Of a stretch of DNA of 64,000 nt, positions 51,381-60,493 are shown piece after piece (the stretch's first letter is position 1; each line of letters opens with the position of its first letter). This DNA is from an uncultured Clostridium sp. (GTDB lineage: Bacteria; Bacillota; Clostridia; TANB77; CAG-508), in NCBI GenBank assembly GCA_900553985.1, contig USFW01000001.1, positions 1 through 64,000 of the forward strand, written 5' to 3'. Both the position numbers and the translations under genes were made by a program. The notes beneath the pieces are model-generated. The model did no database searches. It saw only the letters and a program-made list of their open reading frames with translations, and had not been told where the DNA came from.

Positions 51381-54300
51381 CTATCCTGGACAATTCATTG
51401 GAATTCCTTCTGGTCTATTTGGACACTTAAACCATGAAACCGGTGATTTCTTTCCACATATTGTACATATAGGATGTCTATATTGATAGTGGTATCCCCC
51501 GCATTCACATGACCATCCATATGAGTGATTGTGAAGAGTTGTACAGTATCCTCCTGTATTACAAGTATGTGCTGGCGGAGATTCTGCTACTATGTTTACA
51601 CCTAATGTTGTTATCATTTGGTCTTTTCCGTTTATTTTAGCGTACACATGTGTATTATACCAACCACTTTCATAATTATGATTTGAAACTTTTACTTCAC
51701 CTATGTATGCTCCGTTTCCTAAAGGTCTTGTAGTTATCCATTCTATATCATCTTGTGAGTTTTTGTTTGTCCATGTTGGAAGTAATACCTCACTTACATT
51801 ACTTCTATTTGTATAAACAGTTACATTATATCCTTTTGATGTAACATTCCATATATATGCCATCTCTGTATTTGGCACTGTAGCTGATGTCCCTAAAGTT
51901 AAATTAGACACTCCACTTGCATTTTTCTCATATGTATGTATATTATATTTACCCGATTCATAATTATGACTTGCTACACCGACATGATATGTATACGCCC
52001 CATTGCCAACTGATTTAGCCGCATACCATTTAATATCATCTTGAGTTGTATTTCCTATTTTCTTTTCTGTCCATACTGGAAATTCTACTTTGCTTAGTCC
52101 TGGAGAATCTGTATAATATTCAATATCAAATCCTTCTCTGTTAATATTTTTTGTTGTCAAATATTTTTCACTTTTTATTTCTGTTGAAGTACCTGCTATA
52201 AAAATATTCTTTTGATTTGCTGTATTATAGTAAGCATGAGTATTGTATTTTCCATATTCATAATTATGATCTGAAACATTTACTCTAAAATAATATACTC
52301 CTGTTTTTTCTAAAGTTCCAGCTTTCCAAATCATATCGTCTTGATTATTTTTTTCTGTCCATGTAGGAAATAATACTTCTTGTATCCCTGTTGCATCTGT
52401 ATATGCATATACATCATATCCATCACGCTTAACATTTTTTATTTCCACTACATTCGTTAACTTCTTAGTTATTGTTTTTGTAGAACTATTTCCTGAAGTA
52501 TCTCTAACCACTACTTTCAATGAATATGTTTTTAATGGTGTCAAATTTGTATATGTATATGATGCACTAGTACTAGATGTTGTTAATGTTCCTTTCAATA
52601 CATTATCTAAGTAAAATTCATATTTTTGTATTGCTACATTGTCGGTTGCATTTACCTCAACTTTTATTGATGAGGCAGTTATATCTCCTAATTCAAATTT
52701 ATTAATAACAGGCGCTTGTGTATCTGCCCAATGAGCATACATTGTTCTGTTATATGTTGGAGTATATGTTGCACCTCCATTACCTATTTTATTTCCTCCA
52801 CTTGCTGCATCATACCATCCTGCAAATGTATAACCCATTCTTGTTGGTGTTGGTAATGTTATACTGTTATTTTTATAATTTGCTGTTAATGTTCCATTTC
52901 CTGCTCCGAATGTATATGTTGTTCCACTTAATGTTCCACTACCACTGTTTGTCCAACCACTAAATGATTTAGTTGATGTTATTGCTGAAGGTGTGCTTCC
53001 TCCATTTCCATTAAATGTTACTTTGTATCCGGTAGGTGCTGTTGGATTTGCTATTGTTTTTGTTGTTCCATAATTTTGTGTAAATACACTATTTTCTGTT
53101 GTACTATTCCAAGTTCCGCCATTTGGATTTACTGTTAAAGAATAACTATTTAGCTCCCAAATTGCATAAATTGTAATTTTAGGTGAATTTGTATTTATCC
53201 AAGTATCTGATACTTCAGATAAAACACTATATTGAGCTGTTGATGCATCTCTATCTTTATTCCAGCCAAGTAAAGTATATCCTGTTTTTGTCCATCCTTT
53301 ATCACTAAATTTTTGTTCAGTTACTCCATATGTAAATGTTTGTTTAACGCTAGTGTTATCAGTTGAAGAAGTATTTCTTACAAATGTAACTTCTATTTGT
53401 TTAGCTTGCCAAACTGCGTATAAAGTAGCTGAGGCGTTATTTGTATATGTTGCTCCTGGTTGATATTCAGCTGTTGAACTAGATTTATTAGTTGACCATC
53501 CTATAAATGTATATCCTGTTCTTGAAGGCTGTATAGTACTCAATGTTATAGTTTTATTATGTTCTTTTATTTGGCTATCAGGAGCCCCTTTTCCACCATT
53601 AGCATCATATATGACTGAATAATTTGCTATATATGGATTTGATTTTTGAATATTAATTGCTCTATTTCCAGCATTATCTGTTACTTTTGTGTATAAATAC
53701 CATATTCCTCCTGATATATTTTCTGTTATTATATTTCCATTAGTAAAAGTTTTCCAATTTGGATCATCATCTAATGGCAATGTGCTAGAAGAACTTATTT
53801 GATATTCTAAAGTATTTAGTCCAGATCCATTCACATCTTGGGCATTTATACTTGTAGTTATTTGCGCAAAATTGCTATTTTGTGCAACAGTATATGTACC
53901 TCCATTTGTGCCCAACTCTACAGTTGGTGCTATTTTATCAATATTAGTTATTTGTTTTGTAGCAGTAACTTTGTTTCCATTACCGTCTATTGCTTCAGCA
54001 TAAATATAGTAATTATTAGTTGTAACTACCATTTGATTTGCTGTATTTTCACTCGCAGCATTTTTTGCTTCTTCTATGCTTATTCCCATTCCAGCTTTTT
54101 TTCCTTGAGTTAATGCTGAACCATATGTAATTGTTATATTTACATTATCTTTTGTCCATGTAGTCGGAGTAGATGTTATTACTATTTTAAATGCTTCTGA
54201 GTTATTTGAACTTACTATAAAAGGATTACTTACTTTTATTTTACTTGCTTTATTGCCTACATTATCAATTACATTTGTCCATAAATAGTATGTTCCACTT

Positions 54301-55649
54301 GTAGCATCATTTTTTACTATTTCTTTCCCATTTTCAAATGTTTCCCAATTTATTGGTTCTACTGTATTAGATGTAGACCATGCATACTCTAATGTATGTA
54401 ATCCACTTTCATTATCTAGTGCTTCTAATTTTGCTTTTAGTGTTGTTTTTCCTCCTGCCGGAATATAATAAGTATTTCCATTTGGAGTTATATTCACTGT
54501 TGGAGGTATTATATCTTGTTTTACAGTTGTATATGAAGTTTCACTTATATTTCCTGCATTATCTATTGCTCTAACATATATTTTTCCATTAAAACTATTA
54601 TCCCATTTTCCTGAAATTGATGCTTCATTTCCATTATTTTGTAATATTCCTTGCCAGTTAGATTGCCAATCTACCTCATCATAGCTATATTCTATTTTTG
54701 AAATTTTTGATAATGAGTCACTAGATTTTGCAATGATTTCAACATCTTTATTTGTCCATATATCATTATACTCATTTTCTATTATTGGTTTTGTTGGTGC
54801 TGTTAAGTCATATCTTAATTGATATACATTAGAAATATTTGAATAATTTCCTGCTCTATCTTTAGCTCTAAAATAAATATCTTCAATTCTACCATCTTTT
54901 AAAGTCCAGGTTTCTTTTCCGCAATATTTATTTAATTCTTGATAAATACCATTGCTTTGGTTGAAATCAAGTTTTATCCAATTTTGTTTATCTGTTGAAT
55001 AATACATTTCTGGAATTCCTGATATTTCTTCTTTTACTGAAATGGTTGTATAAGTTTCTTTATTAGTCCATGTTCCAGAAGCATATTTTCCATTATTTTT
55101 AATATAAAAGGAATCATAAAACAACACGGGAATTTCTTTATCAAATTTTGTTAATTCAATTCTTTGCTCTTTATCTCCAAATGTAACAACAACTGTACTA
55201 TTTCCAGTAATTATAACTTCATTATTATCAACTTGACTTTTATTATATGTAACAGTATTGCCTGTTTTCTTACTAGTTACTTTAACTTGTAACTGAGCAT
55301 CTGGATTATTTTCAGAGCTTACTGTCACTTTAGCTATTACATTTTCATTTGTCCACTCAGATAAATTATACTCCACTTTGTTAGGACTATTAATAGTAGA
55401 CTCCTTAATAAAAACTGTTTTTAAGTCAGCTTTTACCAAATTTTCATATATTTCATCCATATTTTCTAAATCTTTATTATAATTTTCTTCAATTGCTTTT
55501 ATTTCTTCTGTTTGCGCAATTAACTTATTTTTATTACTAGAATACACATTCAGTGATACTATTAGAAAAAATATAATCGCTATTAAAATAAACAATGTCA
55601 CTGAACCCTTTTCACTAAAAAATTTATTTTCCCTTAATTTTTTTATCAT
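51381..55649 (-). CDS. Large multidomain surface protein with InlB_B and GBS-Bsp-like repeats
   Basis: 1422 residues. The N-terminus (KGSVTLFILIAIIFFLIVSL) is a pilin-like hydrophobic stretch with Gly before it. Next are Ig-like units with TWTNKETYTTISV, IYVRAIDNAGNISE and YAWSTS motifs (about 90-660). About three InlB_B/Listeria-type repeats follow (GYTFIGWSTN, GYTLLGWNKD, GYTFAGWYDA; 670-970), then an Fn3-like unit (980-1070). Three GBS-Bsp-like repeats, each with FPTWTEKN/FPVWTEKK/LPTWTNKN and HNYE..NTH, cover about 1080-1350. The final 65 residues hold eight Cys and several His (CECGGYHYQYRHPICTICGK), a probable zinc ribbon. No LPXTG is seen. It is first of an operon with the 50789 gene; a promoter lies at 55690-55718. 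Confidence 0.78.
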   Translation of the reverse strand: MIKKLRENKFFSEKGSVTLFILIAIIFFLIVSLNVYSSNKNKLIAQTEEIKAIEENYNKDLENMDEIYENLVKADLKTVFIKESTINSPNKVEYNLSEWTNENVIAKVTVSSENNPDAQLQVKVTSKKTGNTVTYNKSQVDNNEVIITGNSTVVVTFGDKEQRIELTKFDKEIPVLFYDSFYIKNNGKYASGTWTNKETYTTISVKEEISGIPEMYYSTDKQNWIKLDFNQSNGIYQELNKYCGKETWTLKDGRIEDIYFRAKDRAGNYSNISNVYQLRYDLTAPTKPIIENEYNDIWTNKDVEIIAKSSDSLSKISKIEYSYDEVDWQSNWQGILQNNGNEASISGKWDNSFNGKIYVRAIDNAGNISETSYTTVKQDIIPPTVNITPNGNTYYIPAGGKTTLKAKLEALDNESGLHTLEYAWSTSNTVEPINWETFENGKEIVKNDATSGTYYLWTNVIDNVGNKASKIKVSNPFIVSSNNSEAFKIVITSTPTTWTKDNVNITITYGSALTQGKKAGMGISIEEAKNAASENTANQMVVTTNNYYIYAEAIDGNGNKVTATKQITNIDKIAPTVELGTNGGTYTVAQNSNFAQITTSINAQDVNGSGLNTLEYQISSSSTLPLDDDPNWKTFTNGNIITENISGGIWYLYTKVTDNAGNRAINIQKSNPYIANYSVIYDANGGKGAPDSQIKEHNKTITLSTIQPSRTGYTFIGWSTNKSSSTAEYQPGATYTNNASATLYAVWQAKQIEVTFVRNTSSTDNTSVKQTFTYGVTEQKFSDKGWTKTGYTLLGWNKDRDASTAQYSVLSEVSDTWINTNSPKITIYAIWELNSYSLTVNPNGGTWNSTTENSVFTQNYGTTKTIANPTAPTGYKVTFNGNGGSTPSAITSTKSFSGWTNSGSGTLSGTTYTFGAGNGTLTANYKNNSITLPTPTRMGYTFAGWYDAASGGNKIGNGGATYTPTYNRTMYAHWADTQAPVINKFELGDITASSIKVEVNATDNVAIQKYEFYLDNVLKGTLTTSSTSASYTYTNLTPLKTYSLKVVVRDTSGNSSTKTITKKLTNVVEIKNVKRDGYDVYAYTDATGIQEVLFPTWTEKNNQDDMIWKAGTLEKTGVYYFRVNVSDHNYEYGKYNTHAYYNTANQKNIFIAGTSTEIKSEKYLTTKNINREGFDIEYYTDSPGLSKVEFPVWTEKKIGNTTQDDIKWYAAKSVGNGAYTYHVGVASHNYESGKYNIHTYEKNASGVSNLTLGTSATVPNTEMAYIWNVTSKGYNVTVYTNRSNVSEVLLPTWTNKNSQDDIEWITTRPLGNGAYIGEVKVSNHNYESGWYNTHVYAKINGKDQMITTLGVNIVAESPPAHTCNTGGYCTTLHNHSYGWSCECGGYHYQYRHPICTICGKKSPVSWFKCPNRPEGIPMNCPG

Positions 55650-55689
55650 CTTATGTGTTCCTTTCTTTAAAGTAATTTATATATAATAT

Positions 55690-55718
55690 ATTGTAAGATA
55701 TATTTATATCAAAAACAA
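55690..55718 (-). promoter_or_regulatory. Promoter of the surface-protein operon
   Basis: On the minus strand: -35 TTGTTT (55713-55718), 17-base spacer, -10 TACAAT (55690-55695). Confidence 0.5.
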
Positions 55719-55756
55719 CTAGACAAAAGCTGGCAAAAAATTGCAAATTCTTTAAG

Positions 55757-55867
55757 ATATACGGATATAGAGTTTGTTTCACTTCATGTTGTATATTAAA
55801 TTTTTATTACATTTTTGTAACTTTATTTGTTTTTATGAATAAATATCGGGAAAAATATACGGATATA
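55757..55867. repeat. Two copies of ATATACGGATATA upstream of the surface operon
   Basis: The 13-mer occurs at 55757-55769 and 55855-55867, 98 bases apart, in the 350-base gap upstream of the operon. A related AATATCGGGAAA lies at 55842-55853. No gene is visible in the gap. Confidence 0.5.
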
Positions 55868-55952
55868 AGGGTTTTATCAATTTTTATATATTATATTTCA
55901 AAATATATCTTTATGTTTTTATACTGTTTTAATATTACGAATTTTTCTTATA

Positions 55953-55997
55953 AAAACACAAAAAAGACTATTTTTTAATAGTCTTTCTTGTGTTTTC
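55953..55997 (-). terminator. Terminator of the 56003 gene
   Basis: AAAACACAAAAAAGACTATT pairs with AATAGTCTTTCTTGTGTTTT (55977-55996), nearly perfect, with T runs after it on the minus strand. Confidence 0.85.
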
Positions 55998-56002
55998 ATA
56001 TC

Positions 56003-56566
56003 TTAAATTTCTTCAATTCTAAAGTCAAAAGCATTTGTTAAATCAGATGTTGTGCTAGCATCTAAAATTGTACTTTTTCCCTTAGGAATATCTGATATTG
56101 AACCTTCTAATCTTGCATATTCTGTTCCATCTTCATTTGTAAAAATAAGAACGATTATGCAACTCTTAAAATCCTCATTTGTATTATTTTCAAGTTTCGC
56201 AGTAAAATTTGTAGTTCCATTTATTTCTTCTAACTTAATATCTTTTACTTTAAGTCCTTTGAAGTTTTTTTCTTCTAATAAAGCTTTTGAATTATTTTTC
56301 TTCTCTCCATCTATTAATTCAACATTATTCATGTTTTCATAATCTATTAATGACGTACTTTCTTTTTGATTGTTTTCTTCTTTGTTATTTCCTAATTCAT
56401 CAACATTTTTATTATTTTTTAAAAGAAAATATATTGATATTCCTACTATTACTAAAAGTACAATAATTACAATTGATATTAATATTATTCTTGAATTCTT
56501 TTTTATATTCTTTATTTCCTTTTTACTTTTTATTTCTTTATCTTCTTTAGTTTTATTCATAGACAT
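56003..56566 (-). CDS. Membrane-anchored FxLyD-like protein, second copy
   Basis: 187 residues. A basic N-terminus (KEDKEIKSKKEIKNIKKN), one transmembrane helix (about 28-50), an acidic linker (53-95), then a beta-rich domain: FKGLKVKDIKLEEINGTTNFTAKLENNTNEDFKSCIIVLIFTNEDG, with ARLEGSISDIPKGKSTILD. The pattern is close to the FxLyD domain. It resembles the 50789 protein in layout and in its C-terminal half; together they flank the large surface protein. Its own terminator follows. It lies right after rpoC but is separated from it by a long inverted repeat. Confidence 0.6.
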   Translation of the reverse strand: MSMNKTKEDKEIKSKKEIKNIKKNSRIILISIVIIVLLVIVGISIYFLLKNNKNVDELGNNKEENNQKESTSLIDYENMNNVELIDGEKKNNSKALLEEKNFKGLKVKDIKLEEINGTTNFTAKLENNTNEDFKSCIIVLIFTNEDGTEYARLEGSISDIPKGKSTILDASTTSDLTNAFDFRIEEI

Positions 56567-56598
56567 TCTTCCTTTTAATTAATTTTTATACATTTATC

Positions 56599-56701
56599 AG
56601 AAAAGTGAATTTGCCACATTTTATTCATCCATTTCAATTTTCAAACTTATAAGAAGAAAATTTCAAAGTTATTATTAATTGTGGCTTTTTATCACTTTTC
56701 T
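56599..56701. repeat. Long-range inverted repeat between rpoC and the 56003 gene
   Basis: AGAAAAGTGA (56599-56608) pairs with TCACTTTTCT (56692-56701), and GCCACA (56613-56618) with TGTGGC (56680-56685). Between them lies AT-rich sequence with no clear structure. It may serve as the rpoBC 3' end. Confidence 0.5.
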
Positions 56702-56724
56702 AATATATTTCCATTTTCTAAAAA

Positions 56725-59700
56725 TTAACCATTAATTTCTTCAGTATCTGCAACTTCTTCTAATTTCTTTTCTGTATTAATGTGTAAGTCTTGATATCTT
56801 TGCATTCCTGTTCCTGCTGGGATTAATTTACCAATTATAACATTTTCTTTTAATCCTACTAAGTCGTCTACTTTTCCTTTTACAGCTGCTTCTGTAAGAA
56901 CTCTTGTTGTTTCTTGGAATGATGCTGCTGATAAGAAACTTTCTGTTGCTAATGAAGCTTTTGTAATTCCAAGTAATACTCTTTTACCTGTTGCTGGTCT
57001 CTTTCCTTCTTGAACAGCTTCGTTGTTTTTGTCTTCAAAGTCATACATGTCAACTAATGCTCCTGGGAACATATCTGTATCTCCATTATCTTCAACTCTT
57101 ACTTTTTTAAGCATTTGTCTTCCGATTACTTCAATATGTTTGTCATTTATATCAACACCTTGGTTTCTATAAACTTTTTGTACTTCTGTAATTAAGTATT
57201 CATATACTCCTTCTGGTCCTTTTAATGCAAGGATTTCTGCTGGATTTACTGAACCTTCGATTAGTGGTTGACCTACTTCAACAATATCTCCATCTCTTAC
57301 TTTCATTTTTGAACCAAATGGTATTGTATATGTTTTAGAGTTATCAGAACTTGTAATAACAACTTCTTTCTTTTTCTTTGTTTCTTTAATTTTAACTGTT
57401 CCTGCTATTTCAGATATGATTGCAAGTCCCTTTGGTTTTCTAGCTTCAAATAACTCTTCAACCCTTGGAAGACCTTGTGTGATATCTGCTACACCTGCTA
57501 CACCACCAGAGTGGATAGTTCTCATTGTAAGCTGTGTTCCAGGTTCTCCAATTGATTGTGCTGCAATTATTCCTATTGCTTCCCCTATTGAAACTAGGTC
57601 TCTTCTTGCTAATCCCATTCCATAACATTTTTGACATACACCATGTTTTGATCTACATCCAAGTACTGAACGAACTTCTAGTTTTTCAATTCCTGCATTT
57701 ACTATTTTTTCAGCAATTGCTTCTGTTATCATTGTGTCTTTGTCTACTATTAATTCGTTTGTTTCTGGATTATATACATCTTCAACAACATATCTTCCTA
57801 ATAGTCTTTCTTCCATTTTTTCTATTATTTGATTTCCATCTTTTATGTCATATGTCATGATACCTTCATGTGTTCCACAGTCATGTTCTCTAACTATTAT
57901 GTCTTGTGATACGTCTACTAATCTTCTTGTTAAATATCCTGAGTCAGCTGTTCTTAAGGCTGTATCTGAAAGTCCTTTTCTTGCTCCATGGGCTGATATG
58001 AAGTATTCTAAGGCGTCTAGTCCTTCTGCGAATGATGATTTGATTGGTATTTCTACTGCTTTACCTGTTGTACTAGCCATAAGTCCACGCATACCTGCAA
58101 TTTGTCTTAACTGACTCATGTTACCTCTGGCTCCTGATTTAACCATCATATATATTGGGTTTAATTCGTCAAAGTTTTCTTCCATTGCGTTACTAACTTT
58201 ATTTGTTGTGCTTTCCCAAACTTTGATAACTTCTCCATAACGTTCATCATTTGTTATGATACCTCTTGCATATTGTTTTCTGATATTTTCTATCATTTGG
58301 TCAGCTTCTTTTAATAATCCTTTTTTAGCTTCTGGCACTTGAACATCACTCATTGAGAATGTGATACCTGCAAGTGTTGAATATTTAAATCCTAAAGCTT
58401 TAATATAGTCTATTACTTCTGCTGATTCTGTTAGTCCATGTGTTCTTATTACTCTTTCAATTATTGTTCCCATTGATTTTTTCATTACTGGGAAGCTTAT
58501 TTCATATTGGAATGGATCTTCTTTTCTGTCTATAAATCCTAAATCTTGTGGTATTCCTTGGTTGAAGATAATTCTACCAACACTAGTTTCTACCTTTTTA
58601 GTTTTTATTTCTCCATCTATTTCCTTAGAAATTCTTACAAATATTTTAGCATGAATTCCTACATCATGGTTTTCAAAGGCCATTATTGCTTCATCTGGAT
58701 CTTTATAATATGTTCCTTCACCTTTTTCTCCATCTAATACCATTGTTAAGTAGTAGCTTCCTAGAATCATGTCTAGTCTAGGTACTGCAACTGGTTTACC
58801 ATCTTGTGGTTTTAATAAGTTGTTTGTTGCAAGCATTAAATATCTTGATTCTGCTTGTGCTTCTGGTGATAATGGTAAATGCACAGCCATTTGGTCACCG
58901 TCGAAGTCAGCGTTGAAAGCTTCACAAACTAATGGGTGAAGTTTTATTGCTCTACCTTCTACTAATACTGGTTCAAATGCTTGAATTCCTAGTCTATGTA
59001 GTGTAGGCGCACGGTTTAGCATTACTGGGTGATCCTTTATTACTTCTTCTAAGATTCCCCATACTTCTGGTTTTAATCTTTCTACCATTCTTTTAGCATT
59101 TTTTATATTTTGTGCTATTCCTCTTCCAACTAATTCTTTCATTACAAATGGTTTGAATAATTCTATTGCCATCTCTTTTGGAAGTCCACATTGATAGATA
59201 TTTAATTCTGGTCCTACTACGATAACTGAACGTCCTGAATAGTCAACACGCTTTCCTAGTAAGTTTTGACGGAAACGACCTTGTTTTCCTTTTAATAAAT
59301 CTGATAAAGATTTTAATGGTCTGTTTCCAGCTCCTGTTACTGGTCTTCCTCTTCTTCCATTATCTATTAAGGCATCTACTGATTCTTGTAACATTCTTTT
59401 TTCATTTCTTACAATTATTTCAGGTGCGCCTAATTCTAATAATCTTTTTAATCTGTTATTTCTGTTTATAACTCTTCTGTATAAGTCATTTAAGTCTGAT
59501 GTTGCAAATCTACCACCGTCTAATTGTACCATTGGTCTTAGTTCTGGTGGAATTACTGGTACAACATTCATAACCATCCATTCAGGTCTGTTTCCTGAAA
59601 TTCTAAATGCTTCTACTGTATCTAATCTTTTTACTAATTTTACTCTTTTTTGTTCACTTGCATTTTGTAATTCTTTTTTAATTTGAGCTGATAATTTATC

Positions 59701-60255
59701 TAAATCTACTTGTTCAAGCAATTCTCTTAGAGCTTCTGCTCCCATTCTTGCTTTAAATGAACCTCTACCATATTTTTCTACTGCTTCATGGTATTCTTTT
59801 TCATTTAATACTTGACATTTTTCTAATCCAGATGTTCCTTTATCTACAACTACATATGATGCAAAATATATTATTTTTTCTAGATTTCTTGGTGAGATAT
59901 CTAACATTAAAGCAATTCTACTAGGAATTCCTTTAAAATACCATATATGCGCAACTGGTGCAGCAAGTTCTATATGTCCCATTCTTTCTCTTCTAACTTT
60001 TGCCTTTGTTACTTCAACACCACATCTGTCACATACTATACCTTTATATCTAACTCTTTTATATTTTCCACAATGACATTCCCAGTCTTTTGTTGGACCA
60101 AATATTCTTTCACAGAATAGACCATCTTTTTCTGGTTTTAGTGTTCTATAATTTATAGTCTCTGGTTTTTTTACTTCTCCTTTTGACCATTCTCTTATTT
60201 TTTCATCTGATGCAATTCCTATTTTTAACTTATTAAAAATATCTAATTCGTCCAC
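56725..60255 (-). CDS. rpoC: RNA polymerase beta' subunit
   Basis: 1176 residues, usual for Firmicutes. The start is GTG (60253-60255) after AGGGGGA. Landmarks: the N-terminal zinc-binding CHCGKYKRVRYKGIVCDRCG, RFRQNLLGKRVDYSGRSVIVVGP, catalytic NADFDGDQMAVHLPLS (Mg-binding aspartates), the bridge helix/trigger-loop region with AQSIGEPGTQLTMRTIHSGG, and the C-terminal GMQRYQDLHI. No intein or lineage-specific insertion is seen. It follows rpoB across a 238-base gap with hairpins. Confidence 0.99.
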   Translation of the reverse strand: MDELDIFNKLKIGIASDEKIREWSKGEVKKPETINYRTLKPEKDGLFCERIFGPTKDWECHCGKYKRVRYKGIVCDRCGVEVTKAKVRRERMGHIELAAPVAHIWYFKGIPSRIALMLDISPRNLEKIIYFASYVVVDKGTSGLEKCQVLNEKEYHEAVEKYGRGSFKARMGAEALRELLEQVDLDKLSAQIKKELQNASEQKRVKLVKRLDTVEAFRISGNRPEWMVMNVVPVIPPELRPMVQLDGGRFATSDLNDLYRRVINRNNRLKRLLELGAPEIIVRNEKRMLQESVDALIDNGRRGRPVTGAGNRPLKSLSDLLKGKQGRFRQNLLGKRVDYSGRSVIVVGPELNIYQCGLPKEMAIELFKPFVMKELVGRGIAQNIKNAKRMVERLKPEVWGILEEVIKDHPVMLNRAPTLHRLGIQAFEPVLVEGRAIKLHPLVCEAFNADFDGDQMAVHLPLSPEAQAESRYLMLATNNLLKPQDGKPVAVPRLDMILGSYYLTMVLDGEKGEGTYYKDPDEAIMAFENHDVGIHAKIFVRISKEIDGEIKTKKVETSVGRIIFNQGIPQDLGFIDRKEDPFQYEISFPVMKKSMGTIIERVIRTHGLTESAEVIDYIKALGFKYSTLAGITFSMSDVQVPEAKKGLLKEADQMIENIRKQYARGIITNDERYGEVIKVWESTTNKVSNAMEENFDELNPIYMMVKSGARGNMSQLRQIAGMRGLMASTTGKAVEIPIKSSFAEGLDALEYFISAHGARKGLSDTALRTADSGYLTRRLVDVSQDIIVREHDCGTHEGIMTYDIKDGNQIIEKMEERLLGRYVVEDVYNPETNELIVDKDTMITEAIAEKIVNAGIEKLEVRSVLGCRSKHGVCQKCYGMGLARRDLVSIGEAIGIIAAQSIGEPGTQLTMRTIHSGGVAGVADITQGLPRVEELFEARKPKGLAIISEIAGTVKIKETKKKKEVVITSSDNSKTYTIPFGSKMKVRDGDIVEVGQPLIEGSVNPAEILALKGPEGVYEYLITEVQKVYRNQGVDINDKHIEVIGRQMLKKVRVEDNGDTDMFPGALVDMYDFEDKNNEAVQEGKRPATGKRVLLGITKASLATESFLSAASFQETTRVLTEAAVKGKVDDLVGLKENVIIGKLIPAGTGMQRYQDLHINTEKKLEEVADTEEING

Positions 60256-60311
60256 TTTATTTCCCCCTAAATAGATTTTTTGAATTTTAGGAATTAATCC
60301 CTATCATTCGT

Positions 60312-60463
60312 GGGTAATTTTAAAACAAGATAAATATACTTTCCACTGCTGGTGCAATTCCTTTAGGTCGATATTTTCTTTTTTAAAATTTATTTAGTTA
60401 TATTTTTATTGTATAGGAAAAATCATATTCTACTTTTTCTTTTTATATGATTTTTCCATATAC
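60312..60463 (-). other. Structured rpoB-rpoC intergenic region
   Basis: Two hairpins. One (60411-60463) pairs GGAAAAATCATAT with ATATGATTTTTCC. The other (about 60315-60391) pairs AATTTTAAAA... with ...TTTTAAAATT around a core with CCACTGCTGGTGCAATTCC. No clear terminator T run on the minus strand. The rest of 60256-60493 shows no gene. Confidence 0.45.
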
Positions 60464-60493
60464 CTAAGTAACTTTTTAATATTTCTCTTTAAA

